Of a stretch of 64,000 bases of DNA, positions 50,323-63,202 are shown one piece after another. Position 1 is the first letter of the stretch. Each line of letters starts with the position of its first letter. This DNA comes from Anastatus disparis (taxonomy: Eukaryota; Arthropoda; Insecta; Hymenoptera; Eupelmidae). The DNA is taken from assembly GCA_017163975.1 (NCBI GenBank), contig JAFFSR010000347.1, positions 9,510,001 through 9,574,000 of the forward strand, read 5' to 3'. A program made the translations under genes and the position numbers. The notes under the pieces are model-generated. The model made no database searches. It saw nothing but the letters and a program-made list of their open reading frames with translations, and had not been told where the DNA came from.

Positions 50323-50757
50323 ACACCGAAAAAAATCTGTAACGCCAATGGTTTCATATCTCCTACAACTATTATTGTTCGCGAGATTGAAACTACAACG
50401 GTCTAAAATATGCAACGCACATTATTAGATAGGTAAAGTAACACAGTAGTTCACTGTAAAAACTGCAATAGTTCGAGCGCTGAACGTTGGCTGTTGGGGG
50501 TAAATGTAATACGATTCGTCAAAATACACGAACGCGCGCCATTCCAGACTCGAATGATATAGCGTCGATGCGGTTTTACTTAAGCATTAAAACTATTATT
50601 ATTAGAAATATTGCAGTATTTACAGTGAACTACTCTGTTACTATACCTATCTAATAATGTGCGTCGCATATTTAAGACCGCTGTAGATTCAATCTCGCGA
50701 ACAATAATAGTTGTAGGAGGTATGGAACCATTGGCGTTACGGATTTTTTTCGGTGCA
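50323..50757. mobile_element. 435-bp foldback, ends CACCGAAAAAAATCTGTAACG
   Basis: CACCGAAAAAAATCTGTAAC (left) mirrors GTTACGGATTTTTTTCGGTG (right). Next, CCTACAACTATTATTGTTCG mirrors CGAACAATAATAGTTGTAGG. The apex is GC-richer (ACGAACGCGCGCCATTCC). No coding content. Confidence 0.8.
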
Positions 50758-51099
50758 GTATCGTACATTAAAATCGATTTCTTACCTGGATTTAATCTTT
50801 TTTTAAATTATAGCATCACTGAAAGAAAAATTTCTTTGAAACAAAGGAATATGCATTGATTCAAAGAAATTATTTCTTTACGGGCAAATAATGCATGATT
50901 TCATTAAAATTATACACGGGATTTATTTGCGCTAAAAAAAATGCTTCAAATTAAAACTATAAGATATTGCATTCAAGATAGATTACTCCACTCAGCGTGA
51001 AAGATATCATTGGAATATTCCGTAATATTCCAATGAAATATTTCATTGAAATATGTATGGAAGCTTTATGAAAGAAAACAGAAATATTTCTAGAATATT
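50758..51099. other. AT-rich DNA leading into the satellite
   Basis: AAGAAATTATTTCTTT words near 50860 and AATATTTCATTGAAATATGT near 51040. The latter already resembles the repeats further right. Confidence 0.4.
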
Positions 51100-54000
51100 G
51101 CAAAGGAAACTTTATACGAAGAACCCCTGAAAGCCTCAGTGAACCTTCAAAGAAAGATTCCGTTGGAAGATTGATAAATCATTGCACCGAAAGATTTCAT
51201 AAAATCTTTATATAAGACTCCGTTTTACATTCAGGGAAATGTTAGCACTTTTCACTGGAAAATTCCGACTTAAGTCTCGTAGAAGATTCCGTAAATCTTC
51301 CAAAAAAGATTCCATTGGAAGATTGATAAATCATTGCACCGAAAAATTTCATAGAAACTTGGATGAAAGACTCCGTTAACCTTTCAGCGGAAAATTGAAA
51401 ATTGTCATTAAAACATTCCAGTGAAAGGCTCCTGAAAGCTTCCGCAAGCCTTCCAAGGAAGATTCCGTTCGAAGATTGATGAATCATTGCACCGAAAAAT
51501 TTCATGGAAGCTTTATAGAAGACTCCGTTTTTCTTTTGGGAAAATATTGGGAATTCTCACTAGAATATTGCGACTTAAGAGGAGGTCACGTATCTCTGTC
51601 CTTTTCTCATAAAAAAATTGAGTTTTTTACAGAAACTAATGATTTTAGCAAAAAATAAAGAGAAAGCCGCATCTCGTATCAAAAAAAGTAATATTTTCTT
51701 TGATAAGAAAGAATTAATTTTATTGCTTCGTTTTCAAGAAAACCTTGAAAAACTTAAATCATAGAGGTTAGGGTAGACAATTTGGTTTTTCAAGGTTTTC
51801 TTGAGAACGAAGCAATAAAATTAATTTTTTCTTATCAAAGAAAACATTGCTTTTTTCGATACAAGATGCGGCTTTCTCTTCATTTTTTGCTAAAATTATT
51901 AGTTTTTGTGAAAAAATCATTTCTTTGATTAGAAAAGGACAGAGATACGCGACCTCCTCTTAAGTCTCCTGAAAAATTCCGTAAACCTTCTAAGGAAGAT
52001 TCCGTTGGAAGATTGATAAATCATTGCACCAGAAGATTTCATGAAAACTTGAATAGAAGACTCCATTTACCTTTCAGCGAAATATTAGGAATCATCATTG
52101 AAACCTTTAAGTGGAAGGCTCCTGCAAGCTTTCGTAAACCTTCCAAGGAAGATTTCGTTGGAAGATTGATGAATCATTGCACCAAAAGATTTCATGGAAG
52201 CTTGAATTGAAGACCCTGGTTACCTTTCGGCGGAATATTGGAAATCATCATTGAAACATTCTAGTGGGAGGCTCCTGAAAGCTTCCGTGAACCTTACAAG
52301 AAAGATTCTGTTGGAAGGTTGATAAATCATTGCACCGAAAGATTTCATGGAAGCGTGAATGGAAGACTCCGTTTACTTTTCAGCCAATTATTGGAAATTG
52401 TCATTGAAACATTTTAGTGGGAGGCTCCAAAAGGCTTCAATGAACCTTCCAGAAAAGATTGCGTTGGAAGATTGATAAATCATTGCACCGAAAGATTTCA
52501 TGAAAGCTTTATAGAAGTCTCCATTTTCCTTTTGGGAAAATGTTGGAAATTTTTACTAGAATATTCCGATTTAAGTCTTCTGCAAGATTACGTAAACCTT
52601 CTGAAGAAAATTTCGTTGGGAGATTGATCAATCATTGTACTGGAAGATTTAATAAGACCGTAAATCAAAGACTTCGTTTACCTTTCAGCAAAATATTGGA
52701 AATCGTCATTGAAACATTGCAGTGGAAGGCTCCTTAAAGCTTCCGTAAACATTCCAAGGAAGATTTCGATGGAGGAGTGATGAATTATTGCACCGAAAGA
52801 TTTCATGAAAGCTTTCTAGAAGACTCCGTTTTTCTTTCAGGGAAGTGTTAGGAATATTCACTAAAATATTCCGACTTAAGTCTTCTGGAAGATTCCGTAA
52901 ACCTTCTAAGCAAGATTCCGTTAGATGATTGATGAATCATTAGACCGAGAGATTTCATGGAAACTTGAATGGAAGACTCCGTTTACCTTTTAGCGAAATA
53001 TTGAAAATCATCATTAATACATTTTAGTGGAAGGCTCTTAAAAGCTCTTGTAAACCTTCCAAAGAAGACTTCGTTGGAAGATTGATGAATCATTGCACCG
53101 TAAGATTTCATCGAAGCTTAAATTAAAGACCCTAGTTACCTTTCAACGAAATATTGGAAATCATCATTGGAAAATTTCAGTGAAAGGCTCCTAAGAGCTT
53201 TCGTAAACCTTCTAAGGAAGATTCCATTGAAATATAAATAAATCATCGCACCCAAAGATTTTATGGATACTTAAATGGCAGTCCTCGTTTACCTTTTAGC
53301 AAATTATTATAAATTGTCATTGAAACATTCTAGTAAGAGGCTCCTGAAAGCTTCCGTGAACCTTCTAAGAAAGATTCCGTTGGAAGATTGATAAATCATT
53401 GCACCAAAAGATTTCACGAAAGCTTGAATTAAAGACCCTGGTTACCTTTTAGTGAAATATTGAATATCATTATTGATACATTTTAGTGGAAGGCTTCGAA
53501 AAGCTTCCGTAAACCTTCCAAGGAAGATTTCGTTGGAAGATTGATAAATCATTGTACCGAAAGATTTCATAAAAGCTTTATAGAAGAATCCGTTTTTCTT
53601 TCAGGGAAATGTTAGGAATTTTCACTGGAATATTCGGTTTTAAATCTCCTGGAAGATTCCGTAAACCTTCTAAGGAAGATTCCGTTGGAAGATTGATAAA
53701 TCATTAAACCGAGAAATTTCATGGAAACTTAAATGGAAGACTCCGTTTACCGTTTAGCGAAATATTAGGAATTGTCATTGAAACACTTAAGTGGAAGGCG
53801 CCAAAAAACTTTTGTTAACCTTTCGAAGAATATTCTGTTGGAAGATCGATGAATCATTGCACCATTAGATATCATAAAAGGTTCATAGGAGACTCCGTTT
53901 TTCTTTCGGGGAAATGTTGGGAATTTTCACTGAAATATTCCGACTTGAGTCTCCTGGACGATTTCGTAAACCTTCTAAGGAAGATTTCGTTGAAAGATTG

Positions 54001-55815
54001 ATAAATCATTGCACCAAAAGATTCCATGGTAACTTGAATAGAAGACTCCGTTTATTTTTTAGCGAAATATTAGAAATCATCATTAAACCCTTTCAGTGGA
54101 AGGCTCCTGCAAGCTTTCCTAAACCTTTTAAGGAAGATTTTGTTGGAAGATTGATGAATCATTGCACTGAAAGATTTTATGGAAGCTTGGATTAAAGTCC
54201 CTGGTTACCTTCCAATGAAATATTGGAAATCATTATTGAAACATTATAGTGAAAGGCTCCTGACAGCTACCGTAAACCTTTTAAGAAAGATTTAGATTAG
54301 ATTGATAAATCATTGTACCGAAATATTTTATGGGAGCGTTAATGGAAGACTCCGTTTACCTTTCAGCGAAATATTGGAAATCGTCATTGAAATATTTCAG
54401 TGGAAGGCTCCTGAAAGCTTCCGTGAACCTTCCAAGAAAGATTCCGTTGAAAGATCGATAAATCATTGAACCGAAAGATTTTATGGAAGCTTAAATTTAA
54501 GACCGTGGTTACCTTCTATCGGAATATTCGAAATCATTATTGAAACATCTTAGTGGAAGGCTCCTGAAAGCTTCCGTGAACCTTCCAAGAAAGATTTCGT
54601 TGGAAGTTTGATGAATCATTGCACCGAAAGATTTCAGGGAAGCTTTATAGAAGACTTTGTTTTCCTTTTGGGAAAATGTTGGGAATTTTCACTAGATTAT
54701 TCCGATTTAAGTATTCTGCAAGATTACGTAATCCTTCCAAAGAAGATTCCGTTGGGAGATTGATAAATCATTGTACCGAAAGATTTCATGGAAGCGTGAA
54801 TGGAAGACTCCGTTTACCTTTCAGCGAAATATTGGAAATCGTCATTGAAACATTTCAGTGGAAGGCTCCTGAAAGCTTCCGTGAACCTTCCAAGAAAGAT
54901 TCTGTTGGAAGATTGATAAATCATTGCACCGAAAGATTTTATGGAAGCTTAAATCGAAGACCGTGGTTACCTTTTATCGGAATATTGGAAATCATTATTG
55001 AAACATTCTAGTGGAAGGCTTCTGAAAGCTTTTGTTAACCTTCCAACGAAGACTTTGTTGGAAGAATGATGAATCATTGCACCGTAAGATTTCATGGAAG
55101 CTTAAATTAAAGACCCTGGTCACTTTTCAGCGAAATATTGGAAATCATCATTGAAACATTTCAGTGAAAGGCTCCTGAAAGCTTTCGTAAACTTTCCAAG
55201 GAAGATTCCGTTGGAAGATTGATAAATCATTGCACCGAAAGATTTCATGGAAGCGTGAATGGAAGACTACGTTTACCTTTCAGCGAAATATTGGAAATCG
55301 TCATTGAAACATTTCAGTGGAAGGCTCCTGAAAGCTTCCGTAAACCTTCCAAGGAAGATTTCGTTGGAAGATTGATGAATCATTGCACCGAAAGATTTCA
55401 TGAAAGCTTCATAGAAGACTTCGTTTTTCTTTCGGGGAAATGTTGGGAATTTTTACTGGAATATTCCGTTTTAAGTCTCCTGGAAGATTCCGTAAACCTT
55501 CCAAGGAAGATTCCGTTGGAAGATAGATGAATCATTAAACCGAGAGATTTTATGGAAACTTAAATGGAAGACTCCGTTTACCGTTTAGCGAAATATTAGG
55601 AATTGTCATTGAAACATTCAAGTGGAAGGCTCCTAAAAACTTTCGTTTACCTCCTGAAGAATATTCTGTTGGAAGATTGATGAATCATTGCACCGAAAGA
55701 TTTCATGGAAGGTTTATAGAAGACTTCGTTTTCCGAATATTCCGACTTAAGTTTCCTGGAAGATTCCGTAAACCTTCTAAGGAAGATTCCGTTGGAAGAT
55801 TGATAAATATTATTT
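51100..55815. repeat. Satellite of about 152-153 bp, roughly 29 units
   Basis: Landmark GATTGATAAATCATTGCACC (or GATGAATC variant) recurs at about 51170, 51323, 51475, 52012, 52163, 52319, 52472 and so on to 55799. There are two unit types. Type A contains GACTCCGTTTACCTTTCAGC and ATTGAAACATTTCAGTGG. Type B contains TTTTTCTTTCGGGGAAATG and ATATTCCGACTTAAGTCTCC. Type A units are 153 bp, so open frames pass through several copies. Translations such as INHCTERFHGS repeat every 51 residues. I regard the frames as a by-product. Confidence 0.9.
51575..51963. mobile_element. Family A TTAA foldback MITE, copy 4 (389 bp), within the satellite
   Basis: Bounded by TTAAGAGGAGGTCACGTATC and the end GATACGCGACCTCCTCTTAA. 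Flanks are type B satellite sequence (CGAC before, GTCTCCTG after). Unoccupied type B units read CCGACTTAAGTCTTCTGG, for example at 52871, showing the empty TTAA site. Confidence 0.95.
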
Positions 55816-56250
55816 TGAATCGATGTGAAACGGACACTACACTAGCACTCATAAATATGGCTTACCCTTGTTTGTAAGTTAATAAAAAACAATGTTAATG
55901 ACGCTATAGCTACGCCAAAAAGACATTTTCATAAAAATGAGGTATTTGCTATAAAAATTAAGTAATTTGTTTAACGAAAATGACTTTATTGCAATAAAAA
56001 AAAAATACGTCCTTTACCATTAAAATTTTTTATCATATCTAATGACAATTTTTTCCCTTATATATTATTCGACACACCAAAAGGCGTTTTAAATAACGTC
56101 ATTCAGTATGTTAGAGATTAGGACAAAAAATGACGTCGTTTAGTATGTTAAATGTTAACGAAAAATAACGTCATTTTTTAATGTCAATGACGTCCTTTTT
56201 TATATAACTTACCACATAGCATGAAATATTCCTGAAATATTTCTAAAATA
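55816..56250. other. AT-rich DNA with repeated AACGTCATT / GACGTC words, no gene
   Basis: AACGTCATTCAGTATGTTA and GACGTCGTTTAGTATGTTAA (56092-56150) are related words, followed by TAACGTCATT and TGACGTCC. Nothing coding. Confidence 0.4.
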
Positions 56251-57220
56251 TTTCATTGACAGATTATGAAGAAAACTTAAATATTGATATTAAATGTTTC
56301 TGAAATATTGGTATGTCCGCCTAGAAGAATGATTTGAAATATTTTATGTAATGTTTCTGTAACATTCTTTCATGATTTTGTGAAATATTAATTTGTAATA
56401 TTGTTGAAAGATTGCAGAAATATTTTATTAAAGGATTCATAAAAGATTATGAATCTTTTAAGAAATGTTTCTAAAATATTTTTAAAATCTTTCATGAAAT
56501 ATTGATTTGTAATATTGGTGAAAGACTCTATCAGATATTATTTTTGATTTTGTAGGAGTTGCACCTCAAATCATATTAGATACCTATACATTTATTTGTT
56601 ATTTCAGAATTTAAGCGCTTATTTATTTGTATCAAGAATTTTCTTATATACTAAACGAGAGAACGTCCCACCACTTGCGAGAGTTTGTCAACCGCATTTA
56701 CAATCACATGAAAATATAATCAAATAGCTACCTGCTGGCAAGATGGAAGAATTGTTACGCACGCAAGATAACTATAAATATTTAGACAATATTTCTTTAA
56801 TATTTCAGTGTTATATTCATAAATTTTTGGGAATACTTCATGAAATATTTCTGGAATATTACAGAAATATTTCATGAAATATTTCTTAAAAAATTTGCGC
56901 ATTATTGATTTAAAATATTCTAAGAAATGGTGCAGTAATATTTCTTCAATATTTTAGTGTTATGTCCAAACATTTTTTCAAATACTTCATGAAATATTTT
57001 CCAAATATAACAGGAATATTTCATGACATGTTTCTTGAAAGATTTGAGAAATATTAATTTGAAACATTTCAAGAAATAATGTAACAACTTACTTGAATAT
57101 TTCAGTGTCGGATTCAAAAATTTTTTGAAATAAAATATGAAATGCTCCAGCAATATTACAGAGATATTTCAATGAATTATTTAATATTTATAAACTGAAA
57201 TATTTCAAAGAAATATTATT
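56251..57220. repeat. Degenerate AAATATTTCATGAAATATT repeats
   Basis: The self-complementary word GAAATATTTC with TTTCATGAAATATT variants recurs irregularly. Two units of about 200 bp are recognisable (56790-56930 and 56935-57110: TTTCTT..AATATTTCAGTGT, then CATGAAATATTTC). Open frames are artefacts. Confidence 0.6.
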
Positions 57221-58105
57221 TCATCACTTATTTAATTTTCCACTGAAATATTTCATGAATAATTTAAGGAAGCTTACAGTAAGCTTCCAATGAAGTATTT
57301 TATGAAAAATTTACAGAAGCTTCTAGTAAGCTTTCACTGAAATATTTCATGAACAATTTACGGAAGCTTCCAGTATGTTTCCACTGAAATATTTCATGAA
57401 TAATTTAAGGAAGCTCTCAGTAAGCTTCTAATGAAGTATCCTATGAAAAATTTAGAGGAGCTTCCAGTAAGCTTTCACTGAAATATTTCATGAATAATTT
57501 ACGGAAGCTCCCGGTACGTTTCCACTGGAATATTTCATGAAAAATTTACGGAAGCTTCCGGTTACCTTACAATGAAGTATTTTATGAAAAACTTACGGAG
57601 GCTTTCAGTAAGCTTCCACTGAAATATTTCATGAACGACTTGCGGAAGACTCCTGATCGAGGACATATCCATCTTCCAGGAACTCTTCACTGGAATCTTC
57701 CTGGAAGCTTCCAATGTTTTTTCTGCAGTGAATTAAATTTTCTACGTTTTCTTCTAGGAAGCTTTCAGGAATATTCCACTGAAATATTCAACGAGAAACT
57801 TACTAGAGCTTCCTGGAAGCTTCCACTAAAATATTTCAGGAATGATGTATGGAAACTTCGAGTAAGCTTCCACTGAAATATTCCATGAAAGGTTTACGGA
57901 GGCTCCCAGTAAGTTTTCACTGAAATGTTTCATGAATAATTTACGAAAGCCGTCGGTAAGCTTCCATTGAAATATTCCTTGAATAATTTACGGAAGCTTC
58001 TAGTAATCTTCCACTGAAATAGTCTATGAAGGACTTACGGAGGCTTCCACTGAGCTTCCACTGAAATATTCCATGAAAGACTTACGGAAGACTCTTGATT
58101 TAAAA
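57221..58105. repeat. 47-bp minisatellite (ACTGAAATATTTCATGAA...GGAAGCTTCCAGTAAGCTTCC)
   Basis: About nine consecutive units of 47 bp from 57241 to 57650, alternating between ACTGAAATATTTCATGAA and AATGAAGTATTTTATGAA starts. It continues in looser form to 58100. GGAAGCTTCC within the unit is self-complementary. Confidence 0.85.
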
Positions 58106-58959
58106 GATTTCAACAAGATTTTCTAAAATATTTTAAATAAATATTTAGTAATTATTTATGCAATATTTCGAAGCAATATTTAAACAATCAAATAAATCTA
58201 TCATGAAAGATTTATAAAAGATTTCAGCAATATTTACGGTAATATTTCAAGAAAATCTTTCTGAAAGATTGATGCAATATTTCATTGCAAGATTATCACC
58301 AGCATAGAAATCGTTCATGAAAGATTTATGAAATATTTTTCCTTTCTTTCAGAAATATATTTACTGTACATATCGATGAAATCTTTCGTTAGCCTTTTGT
58401 GAAAAGTTTTAAACGGAAATGTTGTTGAAAGCCCGCTATGTCCGCCTGAGAGACTGCAAATAAATATTTCAATGAAGTTTTCTGAAAGATTTCAACAATA
58501 TTTTCTAAAATATTTCAAATAAACATTTAAGAAATATTTATACAATATTTTGAAGAAATATTTAAACAATTGAATAAATCTTTCATGAAAAATTTATGAA
58601 AGATTTCAGCAATATCAACAGTAATATTTCGGGAAAATATTTCTGAAATATTTCTACAATCTTTCATTGCAAGATCATCACTGTTTTAAAAATCTTTCAT
58701 GAAATATTTATGAAAGATTTCAGCAATATTTACGGTAATATTTTAAGAAAATATTTATTAAAGATTTTCACAATCTTTTATTGCAAGATCATCACTGTTT
58801 TAAAAATCTTTCATGAAATATTTATGAAAGATTTCAGCAATATTGACGGTATTATTTCAAGAAAATACTTATAAAAGATTTCTACAATCTTCCATTGCAA
58901 GATTACCACAGTTTTAATAATCTTTCATGTAGGATTTATGAAAGATGGTGAAAATTTTT
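58106..58959. repeat. Nested repeats: 381-bp pair and 113-bp units
   Basis: GATTTCAACAAGATTTTCTA at 58107 recurs as GATTTCAACAATATTTTCTA at 58488. Then AAAAATCTTTCATGAAATAT with TTATGAAAGATTTCAGCAAT recurs near 58690, 58803 and 58917. Confidence 0.7.
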
Positions 58960-59930
58960 GACTAAAGCATGGAAAACACTAGGGAGAAATCTTTCATAAA
59001 TCTGTCAAACAGGTTTCCTAAAAAAATTCTATGAAAGCTCCCAGCAATCTTTCATTGTAGTCTAAGTAAACCAAAAATCTCGCAGAGAAATATTATTGAA
59101 AGATTTCATGAAATATTCCACAAAGCCTTCTTTGAAAGATTACTACTATATTTTCTTGCAATATTACATGAAAGATTAATGAAATATTGCGTCAAGATTT
59201 TTGGGAACAGCATGGAGAACACTTAGGAGCAATCTTTCATAATTCTTTCAATCATGTTTCCTGAAAGATTTCGATGGAAGCTTCCAACAATCTTTCATCG
59301 CAGTCTAAGTAAACCATAAATCTTGCAAAGAAATATTTTCGAAAGATTTCATGAAATATTCCGTGAAGCCTTCTTTGTTAGATCGCTACTACATTTTCTT
59401 GCAATATAATATTAAAGATTTATAAAAGATTGCGTAAAGGTTTCGAGGTACAGTAGGGAAAACGTATGGGAGAAATCTTGCATAAATCTTTCAAACATGT
59501 TTTCTGAAAGATTTCAATGAAAGCTTCCAACAATCTTTCATCGCAGTCTGAGTAAACCAAAAATCTTACAGTGAAATATTGTTGAAAGATCAATGAAATA
59601 TTCCATGAAGCCTTCTCTGTAAGATCGCTAATATATTTCCTTGCAATATTGCATAAAAGATTTCTGAAAGATTGCATAAAGTTTTCGAGGTACAGCAAGG
59701 AGAACGCCTGTGAGAAATCTTTCATAAATCTTTCAACTGTTTCGTGAAAATTTTCTTTGAAAGCTTTCAGCAATCTTTCATTGTAGTCTAAGTAAACCAA
59801 TAATCTTGCAGAGAAATATTGTTGAAAGATTTATGAAATATTGTTTGTAATATTTCATCGAGATTTCATGAAATATTTCAATATAATATTACTGTAATAT
59901 TGCTGAAAGATTTCATTGAAAGATTTTTTA
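58960..59930. repeat. 242-bp tandem repeat, four units
   Basis: The landmark GTCTAAGTAAACC (GTCTGAGTAAACC once) occurs at 59059, 59302, 59545 and 59786. Each unit contains GGGAGAAATCTTTCATAAAT-like and GCCTTCTTTGAAAGATTACT-like words. The long minus-strand frame at 59420-59800 is a by-product. Confidence 0.8.
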
Positions 59931-60040
59931 TTCGTCCGTTATATCTTGCTATGAAATATTTCAACAACATTTATAAAATATTTTTAAGAAATCTTTCACT
60001 GAAAGATTTTGAAATGTTTCACTGTTTTATTTCATGCTAT
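59931..60040. other. Boundary between tandem repeat families
   Basis: GAAATATTTC words fade out and TTTCATGCTATGTGG ends the block. Confidence 0.35.
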
Positions 60041-61990
60041 GTGGGTTAACCGCTTTCTTGGAATCAAAAATATTTCATTATTGGAAAGAAATAATTTTAT
60101 TGAAATTATGAAAATATTTCTTTGATTAAAAAATTGATTTCTTCATCTCAAAATTTGAATTCTTAAATAGTTTTCTTGAAATAAAAAATACTTCATTATT
60201 AGAAAGTAATAATTTTATTGAAATTATAAAAATATTTCTTCGATTCAAACATTATTTCTTTTCATTGAAAAAATATTCAATTGAAGATATTTTTTAATAT
60301 ACATTAAATAATCATTTTGAATCAATTACTACTGTTTTATCGAGAAGAAATAAGGTCATTGAATTTCATAATTGATTTCTTAAACTCAAAACTGGAATTA
60401 TTAAACCGCTTTCTTGGTATCAAAAATATTTCATTATTGGAAAGAAATAATTTTATTGAAATTATGAAAATATTTTTTTGATTCAAACATCATTTCTTTT
60501 CATTTAAAAAATATTTGGTCAAATATATTTTTTAAACTATATTAAATAATCATTTTGAATCAATAACAATTCTATCATTGAGAAGAAATAAGCTCATTAA
60601 ATTAAAGAATTGATTTCATCTTAAAATTTGCATTCTTAAATAGTTTTCTTGGAATAAAAAATTTTTCATTATCGGGCAGTAATAATTTTATTGAAATTAT
60701 GAAAATATTTCTTCGATTTAAACATTTCTTTTCATTGAAAAAATATTCAATTAAAGATATTTTTTAATATAGATTAAATAATCATTTTGAATCAATCACA
60801 ATTTTTTTATCGCATAGAAATAATCTCATTAAATTTCAGAATAGATTTTTTGAACTCAAAATTTTCATTCTTTAACCGCTTTCTTAGAATCAAAAATATT
60901 TTATTATTGGAAAGAAATAATTTTATTGAAATTATGAAAATATTTCTTTGATTAAAAAATTGATTTCTTCATCTCAAAATTTGAATTCTTAAATAGTTTT
61001 CTTGAAATAAAAAATACTTCATTATTAGAAAGTAATAATTTTATTGAAATTATAAAAATATTTCTTTAATTCAAATATTAATTCTTTTTATTGAAAAAAT
61101 ATTCAATCACAGATATTTTTTAAACTATATTAAATAATCATTTGGAATTCATTAAAATTTTATCATCGAGAAGAAATAAGCTCATTGAATTAAAAATTGA
61201 TTTCTTAAACTCAACATTGGAATTCTTCAATAGTTTTATTGAAATAAAAAATATTTCACTATTGGAAAGAAATAATTTTATTGAAATGATAAAAATATTT
61301 CTTCAAGTTAAAAACTATAACTTTCGATTGACAAAATATTCAATCAAAGATATTTTTTAAACCATATTAAATAATCATTTTGAATCAATTACAATTTTTT
61401 CATTGAGAAGAAATAATCTCATTGAATTTAAGAATATATTTCTTAAACTCAAAATTTGAATTCTCTAACCGCTTTCTAGGAATCAAAAATATTTAATTAT
61501 TGGAAGGAAATAATTGTATTGAAATGATGAAAATATTTCTTCAATTCAAATATTATTTATTCATTGAAAAAATATTTAATCAAAGATATTTTTTAAACCA
61601 TATTAAATAATCATTTTGAATCAATTACAATTTTTTCATTGAAAGGAAATGATCTCTTTGAATTTGAGAATGGATTTCTTAAACTCAAAATTTGAATTCT
61701 TTAACCGTTTTCTTGGAATCAAAAATATTTTATTATTGGAAAGGAATAATTTTATTGAAATGATGAAAATATTTCTTCAATTTATTTCTTATAATTTATT
61801 AACGTTTGTTAGAAGAAAATGGATCTCTTCGATTTAATCAAATAATCTATTAGATTCTAACTTCTTTTCTTCTCATTTAAGAAATGGTTTGATAATTATC
61901 TTTTTGATTATATATTTCCTTGATTTCAAGATGTCTGTTATTGAAATGATTATCATTTTCTTTGAATCAAAGAAATGGATCCCGTGTAGA
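60041..61990. repeat. 237-bp tandem repeat (CGCTTTCTTGGAATCAAAAATATTTC), about eight units
   Basis: ACCGCTTTCTTGGAATC or AATAGTTTTCTTGAAAT recurs at about 60049, 60166, 60403, 60641, 60867, 60983, 61220, 61457 and 61692. Most spacings are near 237 bp, with two short units near 117 bp. Each full unit ends with TATTAAATAATCATTTTGAA. Open frames here are artefacts. Confidence 0.8.
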
Positions 61991-62170
61991 AATAGTGATA
62001 GGTTCCTTGTAGGATTCCGATAGGAATTCCCAAAATCTGATAGGAATCCTACAAGGGACCCCTATCAGAATCAGACCTGAAAGTGTCATACATTTTTTAA
62101 GGATTCCGACAGAGAAATCCTATTGGAATCTAATCAGGGATTCCGATAGGTATCTTACTCGATTCGTACG
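61991..62170. repeat. GGATTCCGATAGG short repeats and hairpin
   Basis: Variants of GATTCCGATAGG occur four or more times in both orientations. TCCTTGTAGGATTCCGATAGG pairs with CTGATAGGAATCCTACAAGG (about 62014-62064). Confidence 0.6.
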
Positions 62171-62413
62171 TAGTTACATATTAAAATTAAATAAGTATAA
62201 GCTTTATTTATTTATTTTCTATTTCAGAAAGTATGATTATACTTTTTTTAAATAGAAAATAAATAAATTAAGCTTATAGCAGCAATCTTAAAAAAATTAA
62301 TGTGTAAAATTATTTAAATTTATATTTATTTGCGAAAATTTACAACTTAATACATTTATGTTGTAAACAAATTTATGGAAGAAAAGGAATAAATAAATAT
62401 TTCATTCATGCGG
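62171..62413. other. AT-rich DNA downstream of the gene
   Basis: TTTATTTATTTTCTATTTCAG at 62205-62225 and AATAGAAAATAAATAAATTA at 62252-62271 form a small inverted repeat. AATAAA words here could serve as polyadenylation signals for the minus-strand gene, for example the reverse complement of TTTATT near 62388. Confidence 0.35.
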
Positions 62414-63164
62414 TTATTTTAAACGGCCTCCCCAATCTTTAGAATTATTGAAAGCTGAACGTAAAGCAATATGAAAAGTCGGTTCCATGATAAAATCACC
62501 AGTTACATCTCTATGATTTCTTGTAATTATATCTAAAAATATAATTTAAATTTAAAATTTTATAAAAACAAGTATATAATTGAAAAATAAATGATGTAAA
62601 TTAAAATTACTTACTCTTTAGAATTTCACAAGATGGTGTATCTTTAAAAACTACAGATTTATTAGTTGTCTTCTGTGAAAAAATATATTTAGAAATAAAA
62701 TATTCAGTATAGGAAATTCAAACATAAATAATATTTTATTTACGTAATAACTCCTCATCTGTCATCAAATGGAGGCCATCATTAACAGTTTCTTGCAAAT
62801 GATCAGCTGTTAAATTACATTAATTTTAAATGATTTTAGTTTCATTGGTTGCTGCTGCTGTAATTTCTACATCGAAAGATCCTTTTTTTGCTTCTGATTT
62901 GGTTTTACCTATAAAAGTTTACATATATAATTTAATAAGAAATGTATAATATATAATATATGTAAAATGCATCAATATATATATTGATGCATTTTACATA
63001 TATTATTTGATGACAGATGAGGAGTTATTACGTAAATAAAATATTATTTATGTTTGAATTTCCTATACTGAATATTTTATTTCTAAATATATTTTTTTAT
63101 AGAAGACAACTAATAAATCTGTAGTTTTTAAAGATACACCATCTTGTGAAATTCTAAAGAGTAA

Positions 63165-63202
<38 letters not shown>

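Noticed and set aside
52013..55877. Repeated frames reading INHCTERFHGS
   Set aside because: They follow the satellite period and shift frame at type B units. Kept as a finding, not as genes.
51100..61990. CRISPR-like array
   Set aside because: Units are contiguous tandem repeats without unique spacers, in eukaryotic transposon-rich DNA.
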